From AP-15 sp963698995 (GTDB lineage Bacteria > Pseudomonadota > Alphaproteobacteria > ATCC43930 > CGMCC-115725): DNA of 64,000 nucleotides. The notes under the pieces are model-generated. The model was not told the origin of the DNA and did no database searches. It saw nothing but the letters and a program-made list of their open reading frames with translations. This document shows positions 48,506 to 57,888 of the stretch, one piece after another. The number at the start of each line of letters is the position of its first letter. Position 1 is the stretch's first letter. The stretch is from NCBI GenBank assembly GCA_963698995.1, contig CAVOTD010000027.1, positions 1-64,000 on the forward strand. Direction: 5' to 3'. The position numbers and the translations under genes were made by a program.

Positions 48506-50988
48506 CCGATCGCTCGTCGACCTCCGGTACGCTGTTCGCGATGCGGCTGCGTCTCGCCCGCTCCGTCCTGGCGTGGGAGCGGGTTTGGCCGGCCTGCTGG
48601 CCCGCCGTCGCGGCGCTCGGAGCGTTCCTTGTTTTTGCCCTCTTCGATGTGCTGCCGAGTTTGCCGGGCTGGTTGCACGCGAGCGCTCTGCTCGTGCTCG
48701 GAGCGGCCTTTGTGACGGCCCTGGCCGCAGCCTTCCGGCGACTCGTCGTGCCTGACGGTTCTGCCGCGCGTCGTCGGATCGAGCAGGCGAGCGGATTGCA
48801 GCACCGGCCACTGCAGGCGCTCGCAGATCGGCCGAGCGGACAGCTCGACACGCAGGCAGCGGGGCTGTGGCGAGCCCACCTGCGGCGCATGGAGGCGGCG
48901 ACTCGCCGGTTGCGCATCGGCCTGCCGCGAGCCGGGTTCGCGTCGCGCGACCCACGGGGAATGCGAGTCGTCCTGACGATCTTGCTGCTGCTCGGGATTG
49001 TCGATGCCGGGAGCGATTGGCGAGATCGCCTCGCGCGCGCCGCGTCGCCAAACCTGGCGGGAGGCTCGCCCGTGACCACCGCCAGCCTCGACATCTGGGT
49101 AACACCGCCCGAATACACGGGGCTGGCGCCGCTATTTCTGCGGCCGGGACCGGCAGAAGCGATCCGCATCCCAACCGGCAGCAAGCTGCTCGCCCAGGTG
49201 CATGGCGGGTCGTCGGTTCCGCACCTCGCGATCGACAGCGACAGTAGCGAGTTTGACCTCGTCGATAAGCAGAACTTCCGCGCCTCGGCCACCCTGACCA
49301 GCGGCAAGCAGCTTAGGGTGACCCAGGGCGGCACGGCGCTCGGCAGCTGGCCGATCGAGATAATCCCGGACAATCCGCCTAAGATCGCCTTTGCCAAACC
49401 GCCTGAAGGGACGACCCATGCGGCGTTGCGCATAGATTATCAAGCTAGCGACGATTACGGGGTCGAAGCCGTCAAGGCCGTGATCCGGCGCGACGGCGGC
49501 GAGTCCGACGAGGTAATCGAGCTCGAAGCACCGCTGCCGGGGCTGCACCTCAAGGAGGCCCAGGCCACCAGCTACCACGATCTGTCGCCGCATCCCTGGG
49601 CCGGGCTGCCGGTCGAGATCCGGCTCGTCGCGACCGACGCGCTCGGCCAGACCGGCGAGAGCGAGCCGGTTCACATGAAGCTGCCGGAACGCAGCTTCGA
49701 GCACCCGATCGCCCGCGCGATCATCGACCAGCGCAAGGAGCTGGCAACCGACCCCGGGTCGCGGTTGGCGGTAGCGGACACGTTGAGCGATCTGCGCGAA
49801 CGGCCGCAGCTCTACCGTGACGACACGGTCGCCTTCCTCGGAATGCGGCTGGCCGAAGAGCGTCTGCGGATCAATGATGACGCGACAGCGATCGCCGAAG
49901 TGCAGCAGCTGTTGTGGGACACCGCGCTGCGCATCGAGGACGGACGGATGTCGCTGGCGGAACGTGAGATGCGGCGGCTGCAGCAGCAGTTGCAGGACGC
50001 GCTCGCAAAGAACGCCCCCGACGCGGAGATCGACCGCCTGATGAAGGAGCTGCAGCAGGCGCTCGACCGCTATCTGCAGGCGCTCGCCGAAAATATGGCG
50101 CGCAACCCGGACCAGTTTCAGCAGCCGATCGATCCCTCCAAGGTGATCAGCAGCCGCGATCTGCAACGCATGCTCGACCGGGCCCGCGATCTCGCCAAGA
50201 ACGGCGCGCGTGATCAGGCGCGCGAGTTGTTGTCGCAATTGCAGAACATGCTGGAAAACTTGCGAATGGCTCGGCCCGGCCAAATGCCGCAGCAGGGGTC
50301 GAGCGAGGCGCAACAGATGATGCGCGATATGCACGAGCTGATGCAGCGGCAACAACAGCTTCTCGATCGCAGCTTCCGCGCCCAGCAACAAGGCCAACAG
50401 GGTCAGCAAGGCCGACAGGGCCAGCAGGGGCGGAATGGGCAGCGCGGGCAGCAGCAAGGGGGCGACCAACCCGACCCCAACGGCCAGCTTGGCGACGCCG
50501 CAGGGCAACAGGAAGGGTTGCGCCGCATGCTCGGCGACATGATGCGCCGGCTCGGCGATGGGCTCGGCGATATCCCCGAACCTTTGGGCCGGGCCGAACG
50601 GGCGATGCGCGACGCCACCGGTGCCCTGCAGCGCCGTGAGCCCGGCGAGGCGATCGGCCCGCAGACCGACGCGCTCGACCAGTTGCAACAGGCGGCGCGC
50701 GATTTCGCCCAACAGATGCAGCGCCGCATGCAGGGTCAATGGGGCAACTCGAACGATGATGAAGTCGGCGCCACCGACGGACAGCCGCGTGACCGGGTCG
50801 AGCGCGATCCGCTCGGCCGGCCATTGTCGAATAACGGGATGTATGACCAGGGCGACGTCAAAATCCCTGACCAGAACACTCTGCAGAAGGCCCGCGAGAT
50901 CCTGGATGAACTGCGCCGCCGCGCCGGTGAGCGCTTCCGACCCGAAATCGAGCTGGACTACATCGATCGCCTTTTGAAGAGATTTTAA
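48502..50988 (+). CDS. TIGR02302/DUF4175 family membrane protein
   Basis: An 828-residue protein: two TM helices near residues 30-75 and a third near 155-175 (VVLTILLLLGIVDAG), a periplasmic Ig-like region (DIWVTPPEYTGLAPLFLRPG), then a long Gln-rich coiled-coil region and a low-complexity segment of QQGQQGRQGQQG type around residues 630-690. The family is alphaproteobacterial and typically follows lysA; its function is unknown. The ATG overlaps the lysA stop by 4 bases. The C-terminus is conserved and charged (ERFRPEIELDYIDRLLKRF). Confidence 0.88.
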   Translation: MTDRSSTSGTLFAMRLRLARSVLAWERVWPACWPAVAALGAFLVFALFDVLPSLPGWLHASALLVLGAAFVTALAAAFRRLVVPDGSAARRRIEQASGLQHRPLQALADRPSGQLDTQAAGLWRAHLRRMEAATRRLRIGLPRAGFASRDPRGMRVVLTILLLLGIVDAGSDWRDRLARAASPNLAGGSPVTTASLDIWVTPPEYTGLAPLFLRPGPAEAIRIPTGSKLLAQVHGGSSVPHLAIDSDSSEFDLVDKQNFRASATLTSGKQLRVTQGGTALGSWPIEIIPDNPPKIAFAKPPEGTTHAALRIDYQASDDYGVEAVKAVIRRDGGESDEVIELEAPLPGLHLKEAQATSYHDLSPHPWAGLPVEIRLVATDALGQTGESEPVHMKLPERSFEHPIARAIIDQRKELATDPGSRLAVADTLSDLRERPQLYRDDTVAFLGMRLAEERLRINDDATAIAEVQQLLWDTALRIEDGRMSLAEREMRRLQQQLQDALAKNAPDAEIDRLMKELQQALDRYLQALAENMARNPDQFQQPIDPSKVISSRDLQRMLDRARDLAKNGARDQARELLSQLQNMLENLRMARPGQMPQQGSSEAQQMMRDMHELMQRQQQLLDRSFRAQQQGQQGQQGRQGQQGRNGQRGQQQGGDQPDPNGQLGDAAGQQEGLRRMLGDMMRRLGDGLGDIPEPLGRAERAMRDATGALQRREPGEAIGPQTDALDQLQQAARDFAQQMQRRMQGQWGNSNDDEVGATDGQPRDRVERDPLGRPLSNNGMYDQGDVKIPDQNTLQKAREILDELRRRAGERFRPEIELDYIDRLLKRF

Positions 50989-51148
50989 GCTTGACCGAAG
51001 GCTAGTCCGCGCCTTCAATCCCTTGACGTTTCTCCTCGTCACGTCCGGGCTCGCCCCGGGCTTCCCGTTGACCAGCCGTTAACCAGTTGCCGGATTAACG
51101 CCGGCAATCGTGTATTGAGACCATCTTGCGAGATCCGAAAAGGGGACA
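50989..51148. other. intergenic region with a short GC hairpin
   Basis: About 160 bases. CCGGG/CCCGG with loop CTCGC at 51047-51061 may form a weak terminator for the preceding gene. The start of the DUF882 gene follows a GGGGA Shine-Dalgarno sequence. Confidence 0.35.
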
Positions 51149-51859
51149 ATGGATCGACGTCTGTTCTTATCCTTGGTTGCTGGATGTGCCGCGTGGCCGT
51201 CTGTGTCGCGTGCACTTCCTCGTCCGCCCAGCGCGCTGCGCCGGCTGCGCCTCGTCAATGCCCATACCGGGGAGACGTTCGATGGCGCCTACCGCAACGA
51301 TAAAGGCCCGATCCAACGTGTCGTCGACGAGCTCTGCATCTTCCTGCGCGACCATCATTCGGGTGAGACAACTCAGATCGATGTCGGAGTGATCGATTTT
51401 CTCGCCGACGTCCTCGATTCAGTCGGCGAGAGCAGAGCAACTATCCTCTCGGCCTATCGCACGGCCGAGACCAACGCGATGCTCGCCCGCACGATGTTCG
51501 GCGTCGCCGAGCACAGCCAGCATATCGTTGGCCGAGCCCTCGACGTGCATTTCGGGTCGAGGCTTTCCGAGGCGATGACCGCCGCTCGGGCGATGCAGCG
51601 GGGCGGCGTCGGCTGGTACCCGCATTCCGGCTTTATCCACATCGACACCGGCCCGGTGCGGAATTGGACCCTCGACGAGCGCGGGTTGGACGGGCTGCTG
51701 GTGTTTGACGGCCGCCATCTGAAGATCGACGGCAGAGGTCGGGTCCTGCTCGGCGGCCCATGGCAGCCGCTGACCGTGCCCGAGCGTCTTGTGCTGCAGC
51801 GTCAGCTCGCCCGAGCGGAATTCATTGCCCGCACCGGCAGCCTGCGCCTCAACCCGTGA
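51149..51859 (+). CDS. DUF882/YcbK-like murein endopeptidase
   Basis: A 236-residue exported protein. The N-terminus MDRRLFLSLVAGCAAWPSVS has a twin-Arg start. The peptidase M15-like DUF882 domain has the zinc ligands in HIVGRALDVHF and HSGFIHIDTGPVRNW, with ILSAYRTAETNAML preceding. Such enzymes (MepK) cut peptidoglycan cross-links. The 3' end overlaps the convergent mbfA-like gene by 11 bases. Confidence 0.88.
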   Translation: MDRRLFLSLVAGCAAWPSVSRALPRPPSALRRLRLVNAHTGETFDGAYRNDKGPIQRVVDELCIFLRDHHSGETTQIDVGVIDFLADVLDSVGESRATILSAYRTAETNAMLARTMFGVAEHSQHIVGRALDVHFGSRLSEAMTAARAMQRGGVGWYPHSGFIHIDTGPVRNWTLDERGLDGLLVFDGRHLKIDGRGRVLLGGPWQPLTVPERLVLQRQLARAEFIARTGSLRLNP

Positions 51860-52979
51860 TCGCGACCCCGATCAGCTTGCCGACGCCGTAGGTCACGCCG
51901 GCGGCGGCAAAACCCACCAGCACCTGACGCATCCCGGAAAACCACACCCCGAGCCCGGTGAAGAGCGTGGTGCCGGCGCCGATCAGGAACAGCGCCACGC
52001 CGCTCGCCGCTAAACTGGCGAGCACGGCCGGTCCGCCCGCCGCCACAAAGTATGGGGCGACCGGAAAAATTGCGCCGATCGAGAACAGCAGGAAAGACGT
52101 CCCCGCAGCCGCCCACGCGGAGCCGCCAAGCTCGTCGGGATCGATCCCCAACTCCTCGCGAACCAGGGTGTCGAGGGCGGTCTCCTTATTGGCGATCAGC
52201 CGTTTCGACAGCACTTTCGCCTGGTCTTCAGGGAGACCTTTTGCCTGGTAGATCAGCGCGAGCTCCTCCTGTTCCTCCTCCGGCACCTGCTCGAGCTCAT
52301 CGGCCTCGGTTTTGATCTGCCGCTGATAGGATTCTCGCGTCGTGCTAACGGACAGCCATTCGCCCAACGCCATCGAGCAGGCCCCGGCCAAGAGGCCCGC
52401 CAGGCCGGTAACGAGAATGGCATGAGGCGCGAGGTTCGCTCCGGCGACACCCATGACGAGGCTCAGATTGGAACAGAGCCCATCATTGGCGCCGAGCACG
52501 GCGGCGCGCAGCGCATTGCCGCCCAACGCGCGATGGCGCCCCTCCAGCCGGGCGATTGTCGGGCCGCTGAACGCCCCCGGCGAAGGGGCGGCCAGCGCTT
52601 CGATGATGCGGGCATGCGATCGCTCCGCGGCCGGCAGCCCACCGGCGACGGCATCCGGCTGCTTGTCGTAGGTTCCGCTGTCCATCTGCTCGAGCGTGTT
52701 GACGGTCGGCAGAACAAAAGCCGGGCCGAAGCGGCGTGCCAGCCACGCGAGCGCCCGGGTCCGAAAGCTTGGCCGCACGCTCGGCAGGCGCTGACCGATC
52801 GCGCCGATCTTGCGTCTCCAGAACTCGGCATGGGCCTCCTCGACCGCTCCGAGGCGGGCATACACTTGCGCCAATTCCGGGTTCTTTTCGGTTTGCGACA
52901 GGGTGCGATAGAGCGCGGCGCTATCGACCTCCCCCTGTAGATTGGCCGTATAACGCCGCCTCGGGTCCTCCTCGGCCAC
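51849..52979 (-). CDS. MbfA-like membrane ferritin/VIT1-CCC1 iron transporter
   Basis: A 376-residue protein with an N-terminal ferritin/rubrerythrin-like helical domain (residues about 10-140, GEVDSAALYRTLSQTEKNPE and AVEEAHAEFWRRKI with ExxH) and a C-terminal VIT1/CCC1 membrane domain (RAAVLGANDGLCSNLSLVMG, ACSMALGEWLSVSTTRESY, four to five TM helices). MbfA in rhizobia exports iron and protects against peroxide. It is 21 bases downstream of an NDH-2-like gene and appears to be the third gene of an operon with a haem-degrading-type monooxygenase. Confidence 0.88.
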   Translation of the reverse strand: MAEEDPRRRYTANLQGEVDSAALYRTLSQTEKNPELAQVYARLGAVEEAHAEFWRRKIGAIGQRLPSVRPSFRTRALAWLARRFGPAFVLPTVNTLEQMDSGTYDKQPDAVAGGLPAAERSHARIIEALAAPSPGAFSGPTIARLEGRHRALGGNALRAAVLGANDGLCSNLSLVMGVAGANLAPHAILVTGLAGLLAGACSMALGEWLSVSTTRESYQRQIKTEADELEQVPEEEQEELALIYQAKGLPEDQAKVLSKRLIANKETALDTLVREELGIDPDELGGSAWAAAGTSFLLFSIGAIFPVAPYFVAAGGPAVLASLAASGVALFLIGAGTTLFTGLGVWFSGMRQVLVGFAAAGVTYGVGKLIGVAITG

Positions 52980-53000
52980 GATTGCGCTCCCGTTGCCCGG

Positions 53001-54227
53001 TCACCTGAATTGCGGCGGCGGCGTTTGCACGATCGGCGCTGCGGCGTCGAGGATTTGACGCCGATCCCTGGAGCCGGGCGGATAGATGCGTTCGCAGTTG
53101 ATCAGCTGCTTGGTCCGCTTTGCGGCGGCACCGGTCGCCACGACATGCCGATCCCAGCCCTCGGTATAGACGGCGCCCCAGGGCCCGAGATCGAGGATCG
53201 TCGTGTACCAATCGATCCGCAGCGGCAGCATCGGTTTGCCAAACAGGTCACACACCACGTTGTGGCCGGCAAAGCGGCCCATCGGGCGTGCATGCTGGCA
53301 CGACATGACCGAGCTGTGGCGATCATCGACCATCGCACAGCCGGCGTCACCCGCGGCAAAGACGTCCGCCACGCCCTCGACTCTCATATAGCGATCCACC
53401 GGGACGCGGCCGAACCGGTCGCGCTCGACCGGAAACAACTCGGTCAGCGGGTTGGCGCGCATTCCGGCGCACCACACGACGGTCGCGGCTGGGATCTTTT
53501 CACCGGTCGACAATATGGCGCCCGTGCCGTCGATGGCGCTGACCGAGACCCCGCTGCGCGTTGTCACTCCGAGAGAGGCCAGTGCCTCATCGATTACGAG
53601 ACACGCCTCCCCGCCCATGTCGGAACCGAACCTTGGCTGGTGATCCGCCAGGATTACCTGAGGGGCGTCGGCTTGCTCTGCGGCGGCGCGGGCCTTACGC
53701 AATTTTCCGCGCAGCTCAGTCGCCACCTCTATGCCGGTCAAGCCAGCACCGACGACAAGTGCGGTGAACTGGCCGGGCGACCGCGGCCGCTCCGAGAGCC
53801 GCTCGATGTGGGTGTTGAGTTGCGCCGCGCCGTCATAGGTATCGACGTCAAAGGCGCACTCGGCGAGCCCCGGTATAGCGGGGCGAACAAGCCGGCTGCC
53901 GAGGGCAAACACCAGACGATCAAACGGCAGCAGCCGACGCGCAGTCCCAATCGAACAGGCCACCTGGTGGCCCGCGAAATCGACGTCGAGAACCTCGCCG
54001 ACGATGTAGTCAATCCCGATCGGCGTCAGCACATCGTCGAGCGCCACCCTGACGCTGCGCAGATCGGGTTCATAATTCCGCACCCGGATTGCGTGCCAGC
54101 GATCGCGATTGACGACCGTTACCTGGACCGCATCCCGGCCGATCTGTAATTCATCGAGGGCGCGCGCCGCGCCGACCGCGCTCCACAGACCGGCGAACCC
54201 GGCGCCCAAGACAAGGATTTGCGCCAT
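53001..54227 (-). CDS. NDH-2-like NAD(P)/FAD-dependent oxidoreductase
   Basis: A 408-residue flavoprotein with FAD-binding AQILVLGAGFAGLWSAVGAA, NAD-binding FTALVVGAGLTGIEVATEL and the late FAD segment VADVFAAGDAGCAMVDD. The family comprises type II NADH:quinone dehydrogenases and related ferredoxin-like reductases. No C-terminal membrane helix is clear, so it may be soluble or peripheral. The ATG at 54227 overlaps the stop of the upstream monooxygenase gene, so translation is coupled. It could supply electrons to that monooxygenase. Confidence 0.85.
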   Translation of the reverse strand: MAQILVLGAGFAGLWSAVGAARALDELQIGRDAVQVTVVNRDRWHAIRVRNYEPDLRSVRVALDDVLTPIGIDYIVGEVLDVDFAGHQVACSIGTARRLLPFDRLVFALGSRLVRPAIPGLAECAFDVDTYDGAAQLNTHIERLSERPRSPGQFTALVVGAGLTGIEVATELRGKLRKARAAAEQADAPQVILADHQPRFGSDMGGEACLVIDEALASLGVTTRSGVSVSAIDGTGAILSTGEKIPAATVVWCAGMRANPLTELFPVERDRFGRVPVDRYMRVEGVADVFAAGDAGCAMVDDRHSSVMSCQHARPMGRFAGHNVVCDLFGKPMLPLRIDWYTTILDLGPWGAVYTEGWDRHVVATGAAAKRTKQLINCERIYPPGSRDRRQILDAAAPIVQTPPPQFR

Positions 54228-54550
54228 CAACCGCTCGCGCGATCAACCGTTTGGATGACTTCAAACCCTTCGAACTCGGGATGGCCGAGATAGAGCGGGC
54301 GGTTCTGCCCGGCGCTCTGGTGGGCGAGGCGGAACGCTTCCGACCGCGTCCACGCCTCGAAGTCCCGCCTGGTCCGCCAAATGGTGTGGGAGGCATAGAG
54401 CACATGGTCCTCTCGCTCCGGCCCGCGCAGCAGATGAAACTCGACGAACCCCGGAACCGCGTGCAAATGCGTGTCGCGCGATGTCCAGACTTGCTCGAAC
54501 TCGGCCCGCAATTGGGGCGTGACCTTAAAGCGATTCATTGCAATGAACAT
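54227..54550 (-). CDS. IsdG-like antibiotic-biosynthesis monooxygenase, possible haem oxygenase
   Basis: A 107-residue ABM-fold protein. FIAMNRFKVTPQLRAEFEQV, the RDTHLHAVPGFVEFHLLRGP segment, YASHTIWRTRRDFEAWTRSE and FRLAHQSAGQNRPLYLGHPE match IsdG/HmuQ-type haem-degrading enzymes, with Asn, Trp and His residues in the positions used there. The ATG at 54550 is used. It is the first gene of a unit with an NDH-2-like reductase and an MbfA-like iron exporter. A general ABM oxygenase role cannot be excluded. Confidence 0.78.
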   Translation of the reverse strand: MFIAMNRFKVTPQLRAEFEQVWTSRDTHLHAVPGFVEFHLLRGPEREDHVLYASHTIWRTRRDFEAWTRSEAFRLAHQSAGQNRPLYLGHPEFEGFEVIQTVDRASG

Positions 54551-54634
54551 TTGCCCGTCCTGCTCCGTGCCCGCCCTGCGCGTGGGTCGGATTGACGATA
54601 ATTCGATCAAGCCGGGTTATCGAGCGTTATGCGC

Positions 54635-55339
54635 TCATTGCTTGGCGAACGTAACGACGACGCCGGTGGCGGCATCGTCGGGATGCGGGAACGGTGTCGT
54701 GAAATGGGCGACCGCACCGGGGGCCAGTTGAGGCTTCGGCGGATCGATGACCTTGAATTGAACTTCCTTCTCGGCGGCGTCGCGCAACGCCACACGCAGC
54801 CGCGGCACATCCAGCGTCATCTTCCCAGTATTGGCGATATCGCCGTCGATGATCAGACCGTCGGGGGTGCGTGTCGGGATCAGCTTTTCGATTTTGAGCT
54901 TGGCGCCGGGCAATTCGACGGGCAGGCCCGCCAGAACGTAAAGCCGGGCAGCCGGCGGCCAAATTGCGACGATAGCGCCGCGGGCGACGACGATCCCGGC
55001 CACTACGGCAAGAGCGAACAGCACCGCCAGCACGAGCCAATGGACCGCCGTCCATCGGCGCCGGCTGCCTTGCGACGGCCGGTACGCAGCGCGACTGCGG
55101 CCCGCTGGAGCCTCACTGATCGCTGGCGACACCGCTCCCGGGCGAGGCGGGACTTCGAGCGCTGGTTCGATCCGGCGTTCGAGCCGCGCGGAGTCGTGGT
55201 TCGCACCCGGATCGGGTTGGGCAGACTGATGCCAGGTGTGGCCGCAGCTGGCGCAGCGGACGGTGCGGCCGGTGCGCTCGCCGAATGCCTGTTCGTCGAC
55301 CAGATAGCGGGTCCGGCAAATCGGGCAACTGAGAATCAT
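54635..55339 (-). CDS. MJ0042-type zinc-ribbon and DUF3426 membrane protein
   Basis: A 234-residue protein. The N-terminal zinc ribbon is MILSCPICRTRYLVDEQAFG with the second Cys pair in VRCASCGHTWHQ. One TM helix (LVLAVLFALAVVAGIVVARG) around residue 110 leads to a C-terminal DUF3426 domain (IIDGDIANTGKMTLDVPRLR, GAVAHFTTPFPHPDDAATG). The start at 55339 places the zinc ribbon at the N-terminus as in relatives. Function unknown. An inverted repeat GAGCG/CGCTC at 54622-54636 overlaps its stop. Confidence 0.82.
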   Translation of the reverse strand: MILSCPICRTRYLVDEQAFGERTGRTVRCASCGHTWHQSAQPDPGANHDSARLERRIEPALEVPPRPGAVSPAISEAPAGRSRAAYRPSQGSRRRWTAVHWLVLAVLFALAVVAGIVVARGAIVAIWPPAARLYVLAGLPVELPGAKLKIEKLIPTRTPDGLIIDGDIANTGKMTLDVPRLRVALRDAAEKEVQFKVIDPPKPQLAPGAVAHFTTPFPHPDDAATGVVVTFAKQ

Positions 55340-55367
55340 CGGGCCACCGTCGAGGGCGGCTGACGCC

Positions 55368-56519
55368 TCATGCAGCGGCCGGCGATCCGCCGCGTCGGGC
55401 GAGCTCGCGGACATGATAATCGGCATCACCGAACATCGTGTCGATCATCGTGACACGCTTGAAGTAATGGCCGACCTTGTACTCCATCGTCATGCCGATG
55501 CCGCCGTGCAGCTGGACCGATTGCTGCCCGATGAATTTGCCGGAACGGCCGATCTGCACTTTGGCGGACGAGAGCGCGTTGCGCCGTTCGGGGGCATTTT
55601 CCTCGGCCGCCATCATCGTCGCGAACATCGCCATGCTGCGCGCCTGCTCCAAGGCGATCAGCATATCGACCGCGCGATGCTGCAGGATCTGGAAGCTACC
55701 GATCTCACGGCCGAACTGGCGGCGCGTCTTGAGGTAGTCGACGGTCAGCTCATGCATCGCCGTCATCGCGCCGACCGCCTCGGCGCACAGCGCTGCTATC
55801 GCCTCGTCGACGACACGCTCGACGAGCGGCAATGCCGCCCCCGGCTGGCTCAGCACTCCTTCGGGACCGACCCGCACCTGCGCCAGCGAGACCTCCGCGG
55901 CGCGCAGACCGTCCTGGGTCGGGTAGCCGCGGCGGGATAGGCCCGCGGCCGCGCCGTCGACGATAAAAACAGCGACCCCATCGCGGTCGCGCCGGCCACC
56001 GCCGACCCGCGCGGTGACGATCAGTTTGTCGGCGGTGTCGCCGTGCAGCACCACCCCCTTTTCGCCCTCAAGGATCCAGGCGGATCCATCGCGCACCGCT
56101 CTCATCTCGATGTCATGCAGGTCGTAGCGCGATTGCCGCTCGGTGTGGGCGAAGGCAACGGTCAGGCTGCCGTCGGCGATCTTGGGAACGAGTTCGGCAC
56201 ATTGCTCGGCGCTGCCGCCGTGACGCAGAAACCCGCCGCCGAGCACTACGGTCGCGAGAAACGGCTCCAGCGCCAGAGCGCGGCCGAAGGCTTCCATCGC
56301 GATCATCATCTCAACGGCGCCGCCGCCCGAGCCGCCATAGCGTTCTTCGAAGGGCAGGCCGAGCAGCCCGAGGCCGGCATATTGCGCCCACAATTGGCGG
56401 CTCCAGCCTTCGGGGCTCTGCCCATAGGCTTTGCGCTGCTCGAAAGCGTAGCGGTCGCCGATCAGCCGATCGAGGCTCTCCTTCAACAGCCGCTGCTCTT
56501 CGCTAAGGTCGAAATCCAT
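55368..56519 (-). CDS. pimD: acyl-CoA dehydrogenase, pimeloyl-CoA dehydrogenase small-subunit type
   Basis: A 383-residue flavoenzyme. MDFDLSEEQRLLKESLDRLI and YAGLGLLGLPFEERYGG match the PimD small subunit. The FAD/substrate loop and QLHGGIGMTMEYKVGHYFKR are present. It works with the neighbouring large subunit in beta-oxidation of dicarboxylic or long-chain acyl-CoAs, passing electrons to ETF. The subunit call rests on end sequences recalled from the family. Confidence 0.75.
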   Translation of the reverse strand: MDFDLSEEQRLLKESLDRLIGDRYAFEQRKAYGQSPEGWSRQLWAQYAGLGLLGLPFEERYGGSGGGAVEMMIAMEAFGRALALEPFLATVVLGGGFLRHGGSAEQCAELVPKIADGSLTVAFAHTERQSRYDLHDIEMRAVRDGSAWILEGEKGVVLHGDTADKLIVTARVGGGRRDRDGVAVFIVDGAAAGLSRRGYPTQDGLRAAEVSLAQVRVGPEGVLSQPGAALPLVERVVDEAIAALCAEAVGAMTAMHELTVDYLKTRRQFGREIGSFQILQHRAVDMLIALEQARSMAMFATMMAAEENAPERRNALSSAKVQIGRSGKFIGQQSVQLHGGIGMTMEYKVGHYFKRVTMIDTMFGDADYHVRELARRGGSPAAA

Positions 56520-56560
56520 CGGTTGGAGTCCCTCCCCGCCCTAACCGTCGAATTTGGTTG

Positions 56561-57766
<1,206 letters not shown>

Positions 57767-57785
57767 GACGCGAACTCCCTATTTT

Positions 57786-57866
57786 GTCACCCCGGCGAAA
57801 GCGGGGGTCCAGGGCAACCGTCTGGGACTGCGGCGCTGGATTCCCGCTTGCGCGGGAATGACGGGG
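57786..57866. repeat. dispersed palindromic repeat of the CCCGCTTGCGCGGGAATGACG type
   Basis: GTCACCCCGGCGAAAGCGGG at one end and TTCCCGCTTGCGCGGGAATG at the other bracket the element; its translation on either strand gives the familiar PAKAGVQ/IPACAGMTG strings. It is a known dispersed repeat of proteobacteria. It fills the gap between the acyl-CoA dehydrogenase and the multifunctional enzyme genes. Confidence 0.85.
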
Positions 57867-57888
57867 TGGCGGTGGCGACGGACTCGCC

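Noticed and set aside
50380..50480. CAGCAAGG-type tandem repeats as a CRISPR or microsatellite
   Set aside because: They are codons for a Gln/Gly-rich linker inside the TIGR02302 gene and have no spacer structure.
57786..57866. short coding segment giving HPGESGGPG / RLRGNDG strings
   Set aside because: These translations are the well-known signature of a dispersed palindromic repeat, not of a protein.
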